In this document: piece after piece, positions 55,136-64,000 of the stretch
Layout of the letters: every line of letters begins with the position of its first letter
Position numbering within the stretch: position 1 is the stretch's first letter
Assembly: GCA_010909165.1 (NCBI GenBank)
Contig: VJWM01000323.1
Coordinates: 1-64,000, forward strand
Direction of reading: 5' to 3'
From: Anthoceros angustus
Taxonomy: Eukaryota > Streptophyta > Anthocerotopsida > Anthocerotales > Anthocerotaceae
DNA length: 64,000 nucleotides
Notes under the pieces: generated by a model
Database searches by the model: none
Told to the model about the DNA's origin: nothing
Seen by the model: only the letters and a program-made list of their open reading frames with translations
Made by a program: the position numbers and the translations under genes

Positions 55136-56640
55136 GAGTTTGTACAAAGCGTCCGCCTCCAAAGAAGACATCAAATGTGCATCGTGATTGACTACAGTGT
55201 ACCTCGACAAAGGTGAAGTCTCATTGTTCTTGGTTTGAATGAAACCTTCGACTTGTACCTTGTCACTCCCAACACATGCTCCGTGGTCCCAACAAGGTCC
55301 GATCTTCCATTTGGTTTTCAACCTTTCTTGGTGGAGACCCAACGCTTCTTCACTCTTCTTCCAACGATCACTCTACCGTGCTTGTCAATCAACACCTCCT
55401 TGGTGAATCCATTGATTTCAATGTGCCTCTCCGATTGTTGACCAAAGCCACTCCCACTGTGCGATTCCGCTTCTCCACGAGATGCTTCGAGGTCGAATGA
55501 CATCATTGCCACCGCTGTTGGCACATTGTCGACACTTGCTTGGCCTTCAAGGGTTGTCAACATCCAGAGTCAAACCCCCGACTTCCTTCACGCCAACCCC
55601 ATGTCTTGTAGGTTGAAACATGGCATCTCCAAGCTTTGTGCCATCGCTCCGCCAATAACTGCATGGGTTTCTCCACATTGCTTGTAACAACAGGAGGGAG
55701 TAGCTCGCACGCCGTGGCACAAACACACTCTCCCCACGAGAACAACACGCAAATTCCTCACACATCGCTCTCCTTGCCCTCCAAACTCGCCTTCTCTGAG
55801 ATGCGAGGCGAATGCCTTTTGCCCAGAACCGCATTGCAACCCGCTCTTCCGGTTTTGAAGTTGGTAAGCGACTCGGTAGCTAAACAACTAGGTCATCATG
55901 TTCATGTCAAATGCTTGTCCAAGCAATCGACACCGCCTTCTCATTACTCCTCGGATCATGCCAAAATCTTCTGGACTTGCTTCTTCACGCTTAGGCATCG
56001 GCACATTCTCCAACATGTATCCAAAGGCCTTTCTTGCCCTTTTGGATCAAGCGCAAGATCCTCATCGGTCATAGAACAATGCCGTGGATCCTTCGCACCT
56101 TGACCCTTTCCGCAGAGGATAGTCCTTGAGACTCCCAACCCTGCGATGACAAGGTCCACGGTTGCCCAAGACAACTCAAATGGGTCAACCCTATCATCCG
56201 AACATCCATCGGCGCCTTTCCTCGTAACCCTTCACCGACTCCCGCCGGGAGGTTAGGGTACTCCCCCATCAAGTCCCTTACGCGCTTCTGTGACACAATC
56301 CTTCCTTTTGGATCCGGGTCACAATGTACGTATCTTCGTACTTTGATGCCACACTTCAGCACTGCTTCCAAGCCGGAACTCTGCTGCGGTGTCAAGGGGG
56401 TGAAAACCCACATTGGGCACATGCATAAAGATTTCGACCAGACTACTTGGGCTGCCCAAGTGCACATCGCGACCTCCTCCTGCCTGCGGGCAGTCCCGGC
56501 CCGATCGCCCATCGGGTGCCTCTCTTCCCGGAATGGCGCGGGTCACCGGATCACATACTTGGGATGTTTGAAACCCACTTTCCATGCCCGCGATCTTCCG
56601 CAGCTTCCCGCCACCTTCATGATGATGCCCCATGCCTGGC
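55136..56640 (-). pseudogene. Retroelement segment with C5-cytosine methyltransferase-like domain, copy II
   Basis: Continuation of the copy cut by the CACTA element. On the minus strand: SGLEAVLKCGIKVRRYVHCD (56325-56385, post-motif I and motif II), PDPKGRIVSQKRVRDLMGEY, APMDVRMIGLTHLSCLGQPW, GWESQGLSSAERVK (about 56105-56141, motif IV place), DPRHCSMT region, and the ENV codons at 56002-56010. This copy keeps more of the region between motifs I and IV than copy I, but its motif I loop is degenerate. The same E-S-Q replaces the catalytic Cys motif. Further blocks: HLREGEFGGQGERCVRNLRV (about 55735-55805) and VEGFIQTKNNETSP (about 55215-55255). Confidence 0.65.
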
Positions 56641-56899
56641 TCTTCCCTTGATCGCCTTGCGCCGATCCCTGTGACGAGTTAGCTTGGTGCCTCCGCTTCC
56701 CCTGGTGCCTTCTGTGTTCTAGGGTGGGGCCTGGCATCGGAAGTTGCTAGCCGCCTCGGCCGGGTGGATGGGCATCCCTCCGTGAGGAGGCTTTGCGGCC
56801 AAGGCTCGGGCGGAATGACAGCAGCTTGAACAGTCCCGGTAATGCAACAAACTGCTCGCGTTGCTGGCTGCAGTGAGTATGTCATACGCTGTGCTCTTC
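56641..56899. other. No recognisable gene
   Basis: GC-rich transition between the methyltransferase-bearing segment and the LINE-like element. Only short frames seen. Confidence 0.3.
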
Positions 56900-59150
56900 G
56901 ACCCTCCCTAGCCCCCGCTCGAGGAGACCATTGTTGCCCTCCTCCATCCAGCCTAAGGATGCCATCCCCGACATATCCGACTACGTCCCGAGGATCCCTT
57001 CTCCTGATCGCGCTTTTGCTCGCACTCTCACGACCCCACGCCTTTCATCCGCCGGTTGTCGAATGGTGTTTGAACACCTGTGGACCTTTTTCTCTCAAGA
57101 TCCATCTAGCGGCTTCCCGAGCTCTTTTCTCCGTCAGGTGGCTCGGTGAGCCCACCGGATTTCTACCAGTCAGTGTGCTTGTCGCTATGGACAAGCTCGC
57201 CTCTCTGCGGCGCCCACTCGCGTCGGAGAAGCCTTCATGCTACTCACGCACTATTGCCCTTCTGCCGCCTTCTTCAAAGACCTCAACCCCTTCAATTTGG
57301 CATACACCCGGGTGAGTCCGTGGTGCTTGGAGTGAAGGCATGTTTTGATACCCACCGGGTGGGTGGTCTTCTGAGTTGATGTCGAGCGCCTTCAATACCA
57401 TTTCTAGGGCGTCATCTTGAGGAGCTTAGGGATCTTGGCGGCGTCACAGGGAGCCTTATACCTTTTGTCCGGTGCTTCTCGGGAGGTCCTCCAACCTCTA
57501 CTACCGGCCTGAAACGTCTCTTGAGTTCTTGTCTCTGTCTTGGAATCGGCCAGTACGGGCAAGGCGACCCCCTAGGCGGTGCTCTCTTCGCCATTGCTCA
57601 CTATAGGGCCCTATCTAGGGCCGCCTTCTCAGCCAGTATGTCTTCCCTTGTGAGACTCTCACATCCTCGGGCCCGGGGACAAAGTTAAGGAGGCCTTTGA
57701 GCTCTTCTCTCATGAGCTTTCTCTGGTGGGCTTGAAGGTCAAGCTGTCCAAGTGCCGCGTCTGGTCTCCGTCGGGGATTCTACCTACTTTGCAGTTTCCC
57801 GCTGGGGAGATTGCTCCGGCTTTGGGGCTGCGGATTCTAGGGGTCCCCTTCGGTTCCCCTGACTTCATCGGAGCTTCTGGACGGGCTCTCATGACCTCTC
57901 CCATGTCGAGGACCTCCCTTTCTTTGGAGGATGCACAGGTGGCCTTTGGAATTCTTTCCTCTGTTTTGCTAGGCGCCTGGTTACCTCATCCCGTCTGCCT
58001 CTCCCGACACTTTTGTCCATTGCGGTTTGATAGGAAGATTATGGATACTCTTGGGGACATCCACAGGCTCGGGGGCTTTTGAGTGCCCTATGGGCGTCGG
58101 CCCCAAGCGTCCCTACATGCAATTTGGAGGCAGTGCACTCTCTGTTGGAGGTCTCTTCCCTGCTTTCTGGCGATTGGGCCCTCTTTACTTTGGCTTCTCG
58201 GTTCATCCTCCATGGCAGGCCCTTTGGAGGATCTCGTATCAGTGTGGAGGAGGAACCTTCTCTCTCAGCGTCCTTGAGGCAAGCTAGGACATGTTATCGG
58301 TGGATGCTCGGAAGGACTTCCTCCTTTCTCGACATTTATTCTTGATGGTTTCGAGGGTTGCGAGCATCTACGCTCGAGCGGCTCGGCGCTTTCGATCGCC
58401 TCGGGACCCCTCCATCCCAGGTCCACAAGGCGCGGCTCGCTCTTGTTACAGGAAGGTGCTTGGCTATTGGCCCGCCCATGCATAGTTTCACATCGCACCA
58501 ACCACCTTCTTTGCGATGCGATTGTCTTGCTGCTCCGGCTGTGGCTTCGCTCTTACTTGCGAGTGCGGCTCGCCCTCGATGATTACGGTACACCTTGCTC
58601 GTTGTCCCCAGTCATCGCATTGCCACTCACGGCGCCCGCGATGTCATATTCGCCATCGCTCATGGCCTACATGGAGGGCGGATGTATACTCTCTGCAGTC
58701 GTTCAATCGGTGACACAGACCTTGTCGTCGACCGAGGTTTGATGGCGGATGTGGTGGTTCGATCCTACACGACACCATCTCGCTCGGTCATCACTAAGTC
58801 CGAGTTGACTGCCGAGGCGGCTCTCAAGGTCGCAAATATGGCGGGATGCAAGCGGGCCACCTCTTTATTCGCTTGCACTAAAGCGTATGGGGCAATGGTG
58901 AGGACTTTGACAAATTTGTCAAGTCATGCCAGCTTACCATGCGTGAACGCAGTGCGGCATCCCTCGTACTTCAGCATACTTCCGACAGCGGGTTTCAATT
59001 GCCCTTCAGGCGCTCTCAGCGGCGATCCTCCACAAGGCGGCGGCGTGGGTGGCGCATCTTCCTCTACCTCCGTGGTTTGCGGGCCGTTTATTCTTCACGC
59101 ATATGACATTGTGGGTGCAGTAGGTGACTTTAGGTAGGGAGCTTAGTTGC
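56900..59150 (+). pseudogene. LINE-like reverse transcriptase, frameshifted
   Basis: Blocks in order: SPDRAFARTLTT (about 56998-57033), LNPFNLAYT-like region near 57285, LQFGIHPGESVVLGVKACFD (57290-57350), GIGQYGQGDPLGGALFAIAH (57540-57600, RT motif B region), LGPGDKVKEAFELFSHELSL (57670-57726), VGLKVKLSKCRVWSPSGILP (57726-57785), and LRILGVPFGSPDF (57832-57870). The order, with G-x-x-Q-G-D-P-L-G-G followed by the K-C-x-x-W-S-P block and L-G-V-P-F-G, is that of a non-LTR-type RT family common in algae and early land plants. The ADD catalytic box expected near 57650 is deleted. The C-terminal part (58595-59137) has MADVVVRSYTTPSRSVITKS. Inactive. Confidence 0.7.
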
Positions 59151-59239
59151 TCCTCTTCACCTCGACCCCCTGGTCCCCTTTGGTTGTCCCCTCTTAGATG
59201 GGCTTTTCCCATCATTTTTTACCTCAATAAAATCTCTTC

Positions 59240-59396
59240 CTTTATGTAGGCAAGGTTGTTGTAACCATCAAGTGGTTGTAACAACTAACCAATTAAATAA
59301 CTACTAAAAGAAACTACCTAGTGCCCTAAGAATTAAATAAATTATTAAGTCCTAGGTGACATAGTGAAGAGTGCCCTAATAGTAAGCTATTTTATC
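59240..59396 (-). repeat. Degenerate copy of the 148-bp Copia LTR
   Basis: Shares 'ggttgttgtaacca', 'ccaattaa', 'ccctaagaatta' and 'gtgccctaat' in order with 34876-35023, with insertions. Its right edge (tttatca) joins Copia integrase sequence directly. Confidence 0.6.
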
Positions 59397-60062
59397 ACTA
59401 CCGAGCTGAAGGTATAGCTCAACAACTCACTGTTATTTATACTCCTCAACAAAATGGCGTAGCTGAACATAAGAACTTACGCCTTCAAGAGATCACTGGC
59501 TGCTTGTTAACACAAGCTCATTTACCCAAAGTTTATTGGGTGGAGGCCCTCCTCACTGCCACATATCTCATGAATCGACTGCCTACCTTTGCAGTCCAAG
59601 ATATGACACCTCATGAAGCCTTTAATGGCAAGAAGCCCTCTATTAATCATTTCCGTATTTTTGGATCTCCAGCATAAGTTTTTATTCCTAAAGCATTGCG
59701 TAAGAAGCTTGATCCCAAAGCGCCAAATGCACCTTCATTCGTTATACGGAAGGCATAAAGGGCTATAAATCATTCTTCCAGGCAAAAGCTCCTTTATGCT
59801 CGTAGCGTCACTTTTCATGAATATCATCTATTTTCTCCTTCGTGGGAGATATTTTGCCTCCTCATCCCCTTTCTCCTGATGAGGAGTCTGCATCTTCTTT
59901 TGATGATAGTGACCGTACAACCCACTTTCCTCTTCCTGCTTTATGTGTTCCTTCCGATGGACCTATTATGTATGAGGAGGAGGAGTTAGCATCCATCTCA
60001 CGTCTAAACTCACCTCCATTGGATACAAAGGAACCCAACATCTTGAAGATATTCCTGATTGT
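59397..60062 (+). pseudogene. Copia integrase C-terminal half
   Basis: Reads AEGIAQQLTVIYTPQQNGVA (59406-59465, with the Glu-bearing QQNGVAEH motif), LRLQEITG, VYWVEALLTATYLMNRLPTF (59530-59590), MTPHEAFNGKKPSINHFRIF (59604-59663), then a linker with MYEEEELASISRL (59968-60006). Same subfamily as 45800-46400. A stop at about 59676 and later frameshifts break it. Confidence 0.85.
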
Positions 60063-60074
60063 TCGCTATTGTTA

Positions 60075-60460
60075 GGGAAGGCAGGTTCCTTCTATTTAGG
60101 GAGCGCCCTTACACCCTACTCAATGGGGCTTCGCTTAGGGCTGATCTATTTTTGACCTGGGGGGATTAGGTTTCGGTTGCTGATGTGGTTGTAACCGATC
60201 CCACCCGGGACAGTGTCTGCGAACATGTTATCCTTGACCCTCCAGGTTGGGCGGCGGAGGGATGCGCGACAGTTGAGGTCCACAAGTACTATCCTATGCA
60301 CCGAGGCTTATCATAGCCGCAAGAATGGGGTTGGCCTCCCCCTTTCTTGTATTGTTGCTTTCTTCAGAGGTTTCGATCGCTGCGATGGGCGTTGCTGGCC
60401 AATACAATGTCACAATGAGCGCTGGAGAGATGCGCTTCTTGACACCGGCAGGTAAGTTTT
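60075..60460 (+). pseudogene. LINE-like element, C-terminal fragment
   Basis: VADVVVTDPTRDSVCEHVIL (60176-60235) corresponds to the MADVVVRSYTTPSRSV block at the C-terminus of the element at 56900-59150, followed by a WAAEGCATVEVHKYYP-like stretch. A second, shorter remnant of that family. Confidence 0.5.
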
Positions 60461-60502
60461 CACATCCCTGACCAAGAAGTTCTTTGAGCGGTTGATAGTT
60501 TT

Positions 60503-60629
60503 GAAATGCGTGATCTTAACCCGTAAGTACACTTCACACTTCTTTTCATAAAAAACATCAAAGAAGAACATTGGACTCATCGATCACGCATTTAACAATT
60601 GAAGACATTTGAAATGTGTGATCTTGAAC
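60503..60629. repeat. Short inverted and direct repeats 3' of the ERH gene
   Basis: gaaatgcgtgatctt (60503-60517), its partial inverse gatcacgcattt (60582-60593), and a second direct copy gaaatgtgtgatcttgaac (60611-60629). May form a hairpin; possibly a MITE remnant. The stretch 60630-61045 is otherwise ERH 3' flank. Confidence 0.5.
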
Positions 60630-61045
60630 GAACGAAGGCAAACACATTAACGCATCTTGCCAACCCCTCTCTACCTTCATACAACTCAAATGCAAATAAC
60701 ATTAAAAGATATATAGATTAAGGGTTCCAGGTCTTCACCAGACCCCCTGGCGTTCCCACATTTTATGTCAGTCAATTTTCCAAGTTATTCAACCATCGAT
60801 CCGAGGACAGTTCAGGCAAGGGGCACCTACAAACGTTCACCAGCCACCTTGCCCGCCTGCGGAGGTGTAGAGTAAACGATGCCAAGGACAAAACCGGGCC
60901 TTCGGCAACAGGTCAGCGTAAAGAGATATCCGAAGGCATAGGTGGTCATTCTGAGTCAGCTGTGTTTCCACGGGGCGTTGCCCTGGTCATTTAATTCCCG
61001 GTAGTCAGGAGTTATAAGCCATCATACGGCCATATCATACCCGAA

Positions 61046-62007
61046 TCAAAGTTGGCCTGCCAACTTTTTTAGGTGCTGGAAGGCACGCTGCTTGATCCAT
61101 TGTCGATCATAAGGGACATAAGCATTGATTGTCGGATCAAGTCTGGAGACACATGCCGAGAACACCAATTGTTTAATTTCTCAACAAGCACAACTCGTAT
61201 CCTACTGCTGTGAAAACAGTGATAGAAAGATTTATGAGCTAAATGGAATCCAGAGAACATACACCAAAGCACTTATATCTGGCTGCCCATCAATAAATTT
61301 GTAAAGGTCCCCAATATCGTATGTAATGTTGCGTTTATCAGGGTTTGCTTCTTTGAGCCTCTTCTCAAAAAGGGCACAAATCCCTGCAGAAGAAAAAGGA
61401 TAACGTGGGTTAAGTGCTGAATCTCTTGCACTTCATGCTGTCACATAGAATAGTTACGACTTACCGTCCATTGCTAGGGACACAGTTTCATAGTCCATGA
61501 ATGTACGGGTTGCTCTGCTGGAGAGCGGCTGCCATAAGATAATCGTATGCCTATTTGCCTGCCAGAGAATGGAGTTTCACTTGACGCAGCCAAAACGGAG
61601 GCAAATCCGGCAGACAACATACCAAAAACAAGAGAATCACATAACCATTAACAATATAAAGTCTGTGAGGAGTCCAACACACTAGTCAAGTTTTTTCAAC
61701 ATCCCGTGGCAGCACACGCAGAGATGAGGCACAGAATAACCTCAGAGAGTAGGACGTAAGCAAGTTACAGTCCTGAACCCTAAAAAGGAAGGCAAAAGAC
61801 AGACAGACAAGGGCTGGACGAAAGGGTTGGAGGCAACCTAGATATGCAGGCCAACAAACATATGCAGGAAAGGCAGAACACAGAGGTGATCCAATCTGAG
61901 ATACAAGCTGTAAAGCGAAAGATACAAAGGAAACTGAGCTGCTACGGTGCCAAGAGGAACCTGCCAAATGAGGCGGTGATAGCAGCGATGAGGGTAGCAC
62001 GTACCAT
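61046..62007 (-). CDS. ERH: Enhancer of rudimentary homologue, 104 residues, four coding exons
   Basis: Exons on the minus strand: 62005-62007 (only the ATG), 61465-61558, 61263-61383, 61046-61142; introns of 446, 81 and 120 bp, all GT-AG (donors GTACGTG, GTAAGT, GTATGT). The coding sum is 315 bp, giving 104 residues, the same length as human ERH. Diagnostic stretches: ANRHTIILWQ, RATRTFMDYETV, ALFEKRLKEANPDKRNITYD, IGDLYKFIDGQPDISAL, INAYVPYDRQWIKQRAFQHL, ending LKKLAGQL. ERH is a small conserved nuclear dimer tied to RNA processing and transcription in animals and fission yeast; its plant role is poorly defined. All exons are intact. The start is inferred: the ATG is followed by a strong donor and the next exon begins with the conserved Ala-Asn-Arg-His. 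Confidence 0.93.
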
Positions 62008-63476
62008 AGCTGCTCGCCTGCTGCGGGGGATGGAAACACGCTGGAGGTTTACGCGCTGTGGATTGCAGCTGGCGTACTCAGAGTCGCTACGGCCTCGATA
62101 GCATACGCGCGGGCAGCATGGTAGTCTGCAGTTCACTGAGTTCGTCACCACCCAGCACAAGAAACGCATTAGTTGCCCTAAACTGTACCTTTATTGGCCA
62201 TTCGATGTGTGGCGCCTATTGAAATAGACAAATTTGTGACACACATTAGGACGGCGCGTTCAAGCCTGCGATCGCCACAGGTGGGGCGCCAAGTGGAAGG
62301 ACGATGATGAGAATTTACGGGATTCGTTCCCCGCATGCTGCAACCATGAGAGAGGTGGGGCTTCTTGCTGAAAAACTCGGCCCAATGTCATCCTTGCTCA
62401 AATGTGAGTGTAGAGATTGTCCGATCCGGAATCTGGAATTTCGAACGGCCTAACAACGCGCTGTTACAAGCCCGCACGAAGCGGCGCACGCAAATCCTTG
62501 TATCGCACCGTCCTGAGAACCTTTGCTTGCAGTCAATTCGCAGCCACGAACTGCAGTAACTTTATTTAGGTTTCTGAAGTTTCTCAGGCTTAAGAATCCG
62601 GAGCTGAAATTTGAACACGTTCCTGATGCCCGGGATTGGTTCCTTTATTCTCCGTCTAAATGCTTCTCTCAAAACTCCTCCAAGTATCCATTCATGCTCC
62701 TGCAATGTCCCGTGGGGAAGGATTCCGGTCTGAGCTGTACAGACCAGAAAACGTGAGATGTGTGAGCAGTACAGGGTTAGCCAAGGGGAGGGTGACATCC
62801 AGCCTTAGAAAAGCCTTCTCCAAAGCAAACGCTCTGCGATGTGCGGTTTTGCATGTATCATCACCACAAGTGCCAGCGACATCCTTGCAGAAGGAGGCTC
62901 TGCCCAGCCGGGAGGAAAACGTGTCGTTCATCAGCCGCTGTTGTGGCTCCCGTTGCAAATCCTTGTTCAATCGTCTGGAAGCACGTACTACATGGATGGG
63001 AAGCTGTTGCTATTTCCTCATCACATTTATTAGACTGGGCGTCCTACTCAGTGACAACGAGACTCACAGCTTGTCTTCTGCCCTGCCGGTTAGTGCTTAA
63101 GCGTTCTTCAATCTGGTACTGACTATCGTCACTACCTATCGTAACTAACTTAAATCACTAACTATCGTCACTTTGGTTCACCATTAGAAACTTGTTCTTC
63201 TCTTTCGTCGGAGTGCAGACTATTCTTCTCATGCCAGGAGTCACAATCCTCCGTGCTGACTAATGTAACAGCGAATCACGATTGTCCCTACTTATTTAGA
63301 AATGAAGAGGCTGCACCGCCATTTTCGTAATACATCATAATCAATACATCTCGTCACGAAGCTGCAATGTTCCCTCAGCAGACGAGAAATCAATTACCAG
63401 CTCGCAAAAACCGAGACCACAGCCCATTGCGCACGACCAAACAGTCTTCCAATCGTCCCTAAGGAGAGTGCAACCT
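62008..63476. other. Intergenic: ERH 5' region and ADF 3' region
   Basis: Should hold the ERH promoter and 5' UTR (62008 upward) and the ADF 3' UTR (63476 downward), since both genes run leftward. Open frames here on both strands are short and show no family I trust; one plus-strand frame starting Met-Cys-Gly at 62839 is discussed as rejected. Confidence 0.5.
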
Positions 63477-63974
63477 CTAGTTAGCTTTCTCTTTGATAAC
63501 TTCAATATCCATCTCAGTCGGATCCGTTGCCTGAAGCTCGTAGTGAACACCATCCAGCTCTCTGCGAAACCGGTCTTTGGAACTGGCATACATCATCTTG
63601 GCTTTCACTCTAGAAGTGTCGGGGGACCTACAGACATGCAGACACGAGGATCAGACCTGACAGAAACAAACAATGAGCGCCTACTTGATCAGATCCGTTG
63701 CCACGTACCAAGCTATGAAGAAGATCTTGCTTTTCTGACAGTTGTCAGAAGTGGTGAAATCGAAATCGAAGACTCCGTATCTACAGTCGTGTTCTGGAAG
63801 GGCAGCAGTGAAGTCGTCATAAGTTTCAGATGGACCACCTGCTTTCTCCACCACAACCTGCTGAACTTTCTCGTCAATTTTGAAAACTATGTAGCGGTAG
63901 GTCTTCTTTCTCTTAAGCTCCATAAATTTGAGCTTGCACTCATCACTCACAGCCATTCCCGAAGCGGCGTTCGC
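63477..63974 (-). CDS. ADF: Actin-depolymerising factor (ADF/cofilin), exons 2 and 3; exon 1 outside window
   Basis: Exon 2 is 63709-63974 and exon 3 is 63477-63627, with an 81-bp GT-AG intron; the acceptor 'cttgtag' before 63974 shows another intron upstream. The reading from exon 2 is [20 protein letters not shown], then [50 protein letters not shown], then [20 protein letters not shown] and [20 protein letters not shown]. The missing exon 1 should supply only the ATG, as known for plant ADF genes, giving 139 residues, the normal length. Present are the Ser near the N-terminus (Ser6 when the Met is counted) that is phosphorylated in plant ADFs, and the [20 protein letters not shown] actin-binding helix. 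ADF severs and depolymerises actin filaments in the cytoplasm. Intact. Confidence 0.97.
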
Positions 63975-64000
63975 CTACAAGAAGATGTCAGGCAAACATC

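Noticed and set aside
62839-63033. Plus-strand frame starting Met-Cys-Gly, as in class II glutamine amidotransferases
   Set aside because: Apart from the first residues there is no R-G-P-D or N-G-E motif, it is only 64 codons, and it lies in the 3' flank of ADF.
1-64000. CRISPR arrays, operons, ribosome binding sites, tRNA genes
   Set aside because: This is eukaryotic DNA. I saw no spacer-repeat array and no cloverleaf I would defend; tRNA absence was not tested computationally.

Overview
This window is nuclear DNA from a land plant. The evidence is two spliced, well-conserved plant housekeeping genes at the right edge (an ERH homologue and an ADF/cofilin, both on the minus strand), with the other 60 kb made of nested plant transposable elements. 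The retroelement content (a retroelement carrying a cytosine-methyltransferase-like domain, a LINE-like reverse transcriptase with a QGDPLGG motif, very long LTRs with internal ORFs) fits a seed-free plant (lycophyte, bryophyte or fern) better than a flowering plant. That placement is inference; I could not identify the species.

Layout. 1-3967: a Ty3/Gypsy RT-RNase H fragment, then a partial copy of a very long LTR. 3968-14914: a Copia element on the minus strand with 158-bp LTRs, PBS, PPT and a GGAAG target duplication. It contains a nested plus-strand Gypsy (about 8165-13437) with its own PBS, integrase tail, PPT and LTR ends. 14915-24500: pieces of a second long-LTR family, including a 5S-rRNA-like stretch at 15433-15533, interrupted by a 4.78-kb solo LTR (16842-21624, duplication CTAGG). 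24505-28827: a GC-rich degenerate retroelement with an LTR-like end and PBS. 28828-33470: a terminal fragment and then a complete TIR element with CCCTACTAGAAA ends and GAT duplication, carrying about 1.2 kb of GGA repeat. 33471-36932: mostly unrecognised, with one Copia LTR and one small ORF. 36933-43488: a minus-strand Copia pol split by a second 4.70-kb solo LTR (38376-43079, duplication CAAAT). 43490-46846: a plus-strand Copia with a three-fold tandem repeat of its zinc-knuckle/protease segment. 47655-56640: two tandem copies of the methyltransferase-bearing retroelement segment, the second split by a 5.5-kb CACTA transposon (49599-55132). 56900-60460: LINE-like RT and Copia remnants. 60460-64000: the two host genes.

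The element genes are broken by many small indels, whereas the two host genes read through their exons cleanly. Insertions can be dated relative to each other by nesting. The most notable items are the methyltransferase-like domain, the two solo LTRs that show a 4.7-kb LTR containing its own ORF and two TATA-like sites, and the 5S-like sequence next to a long-LTR ORF.
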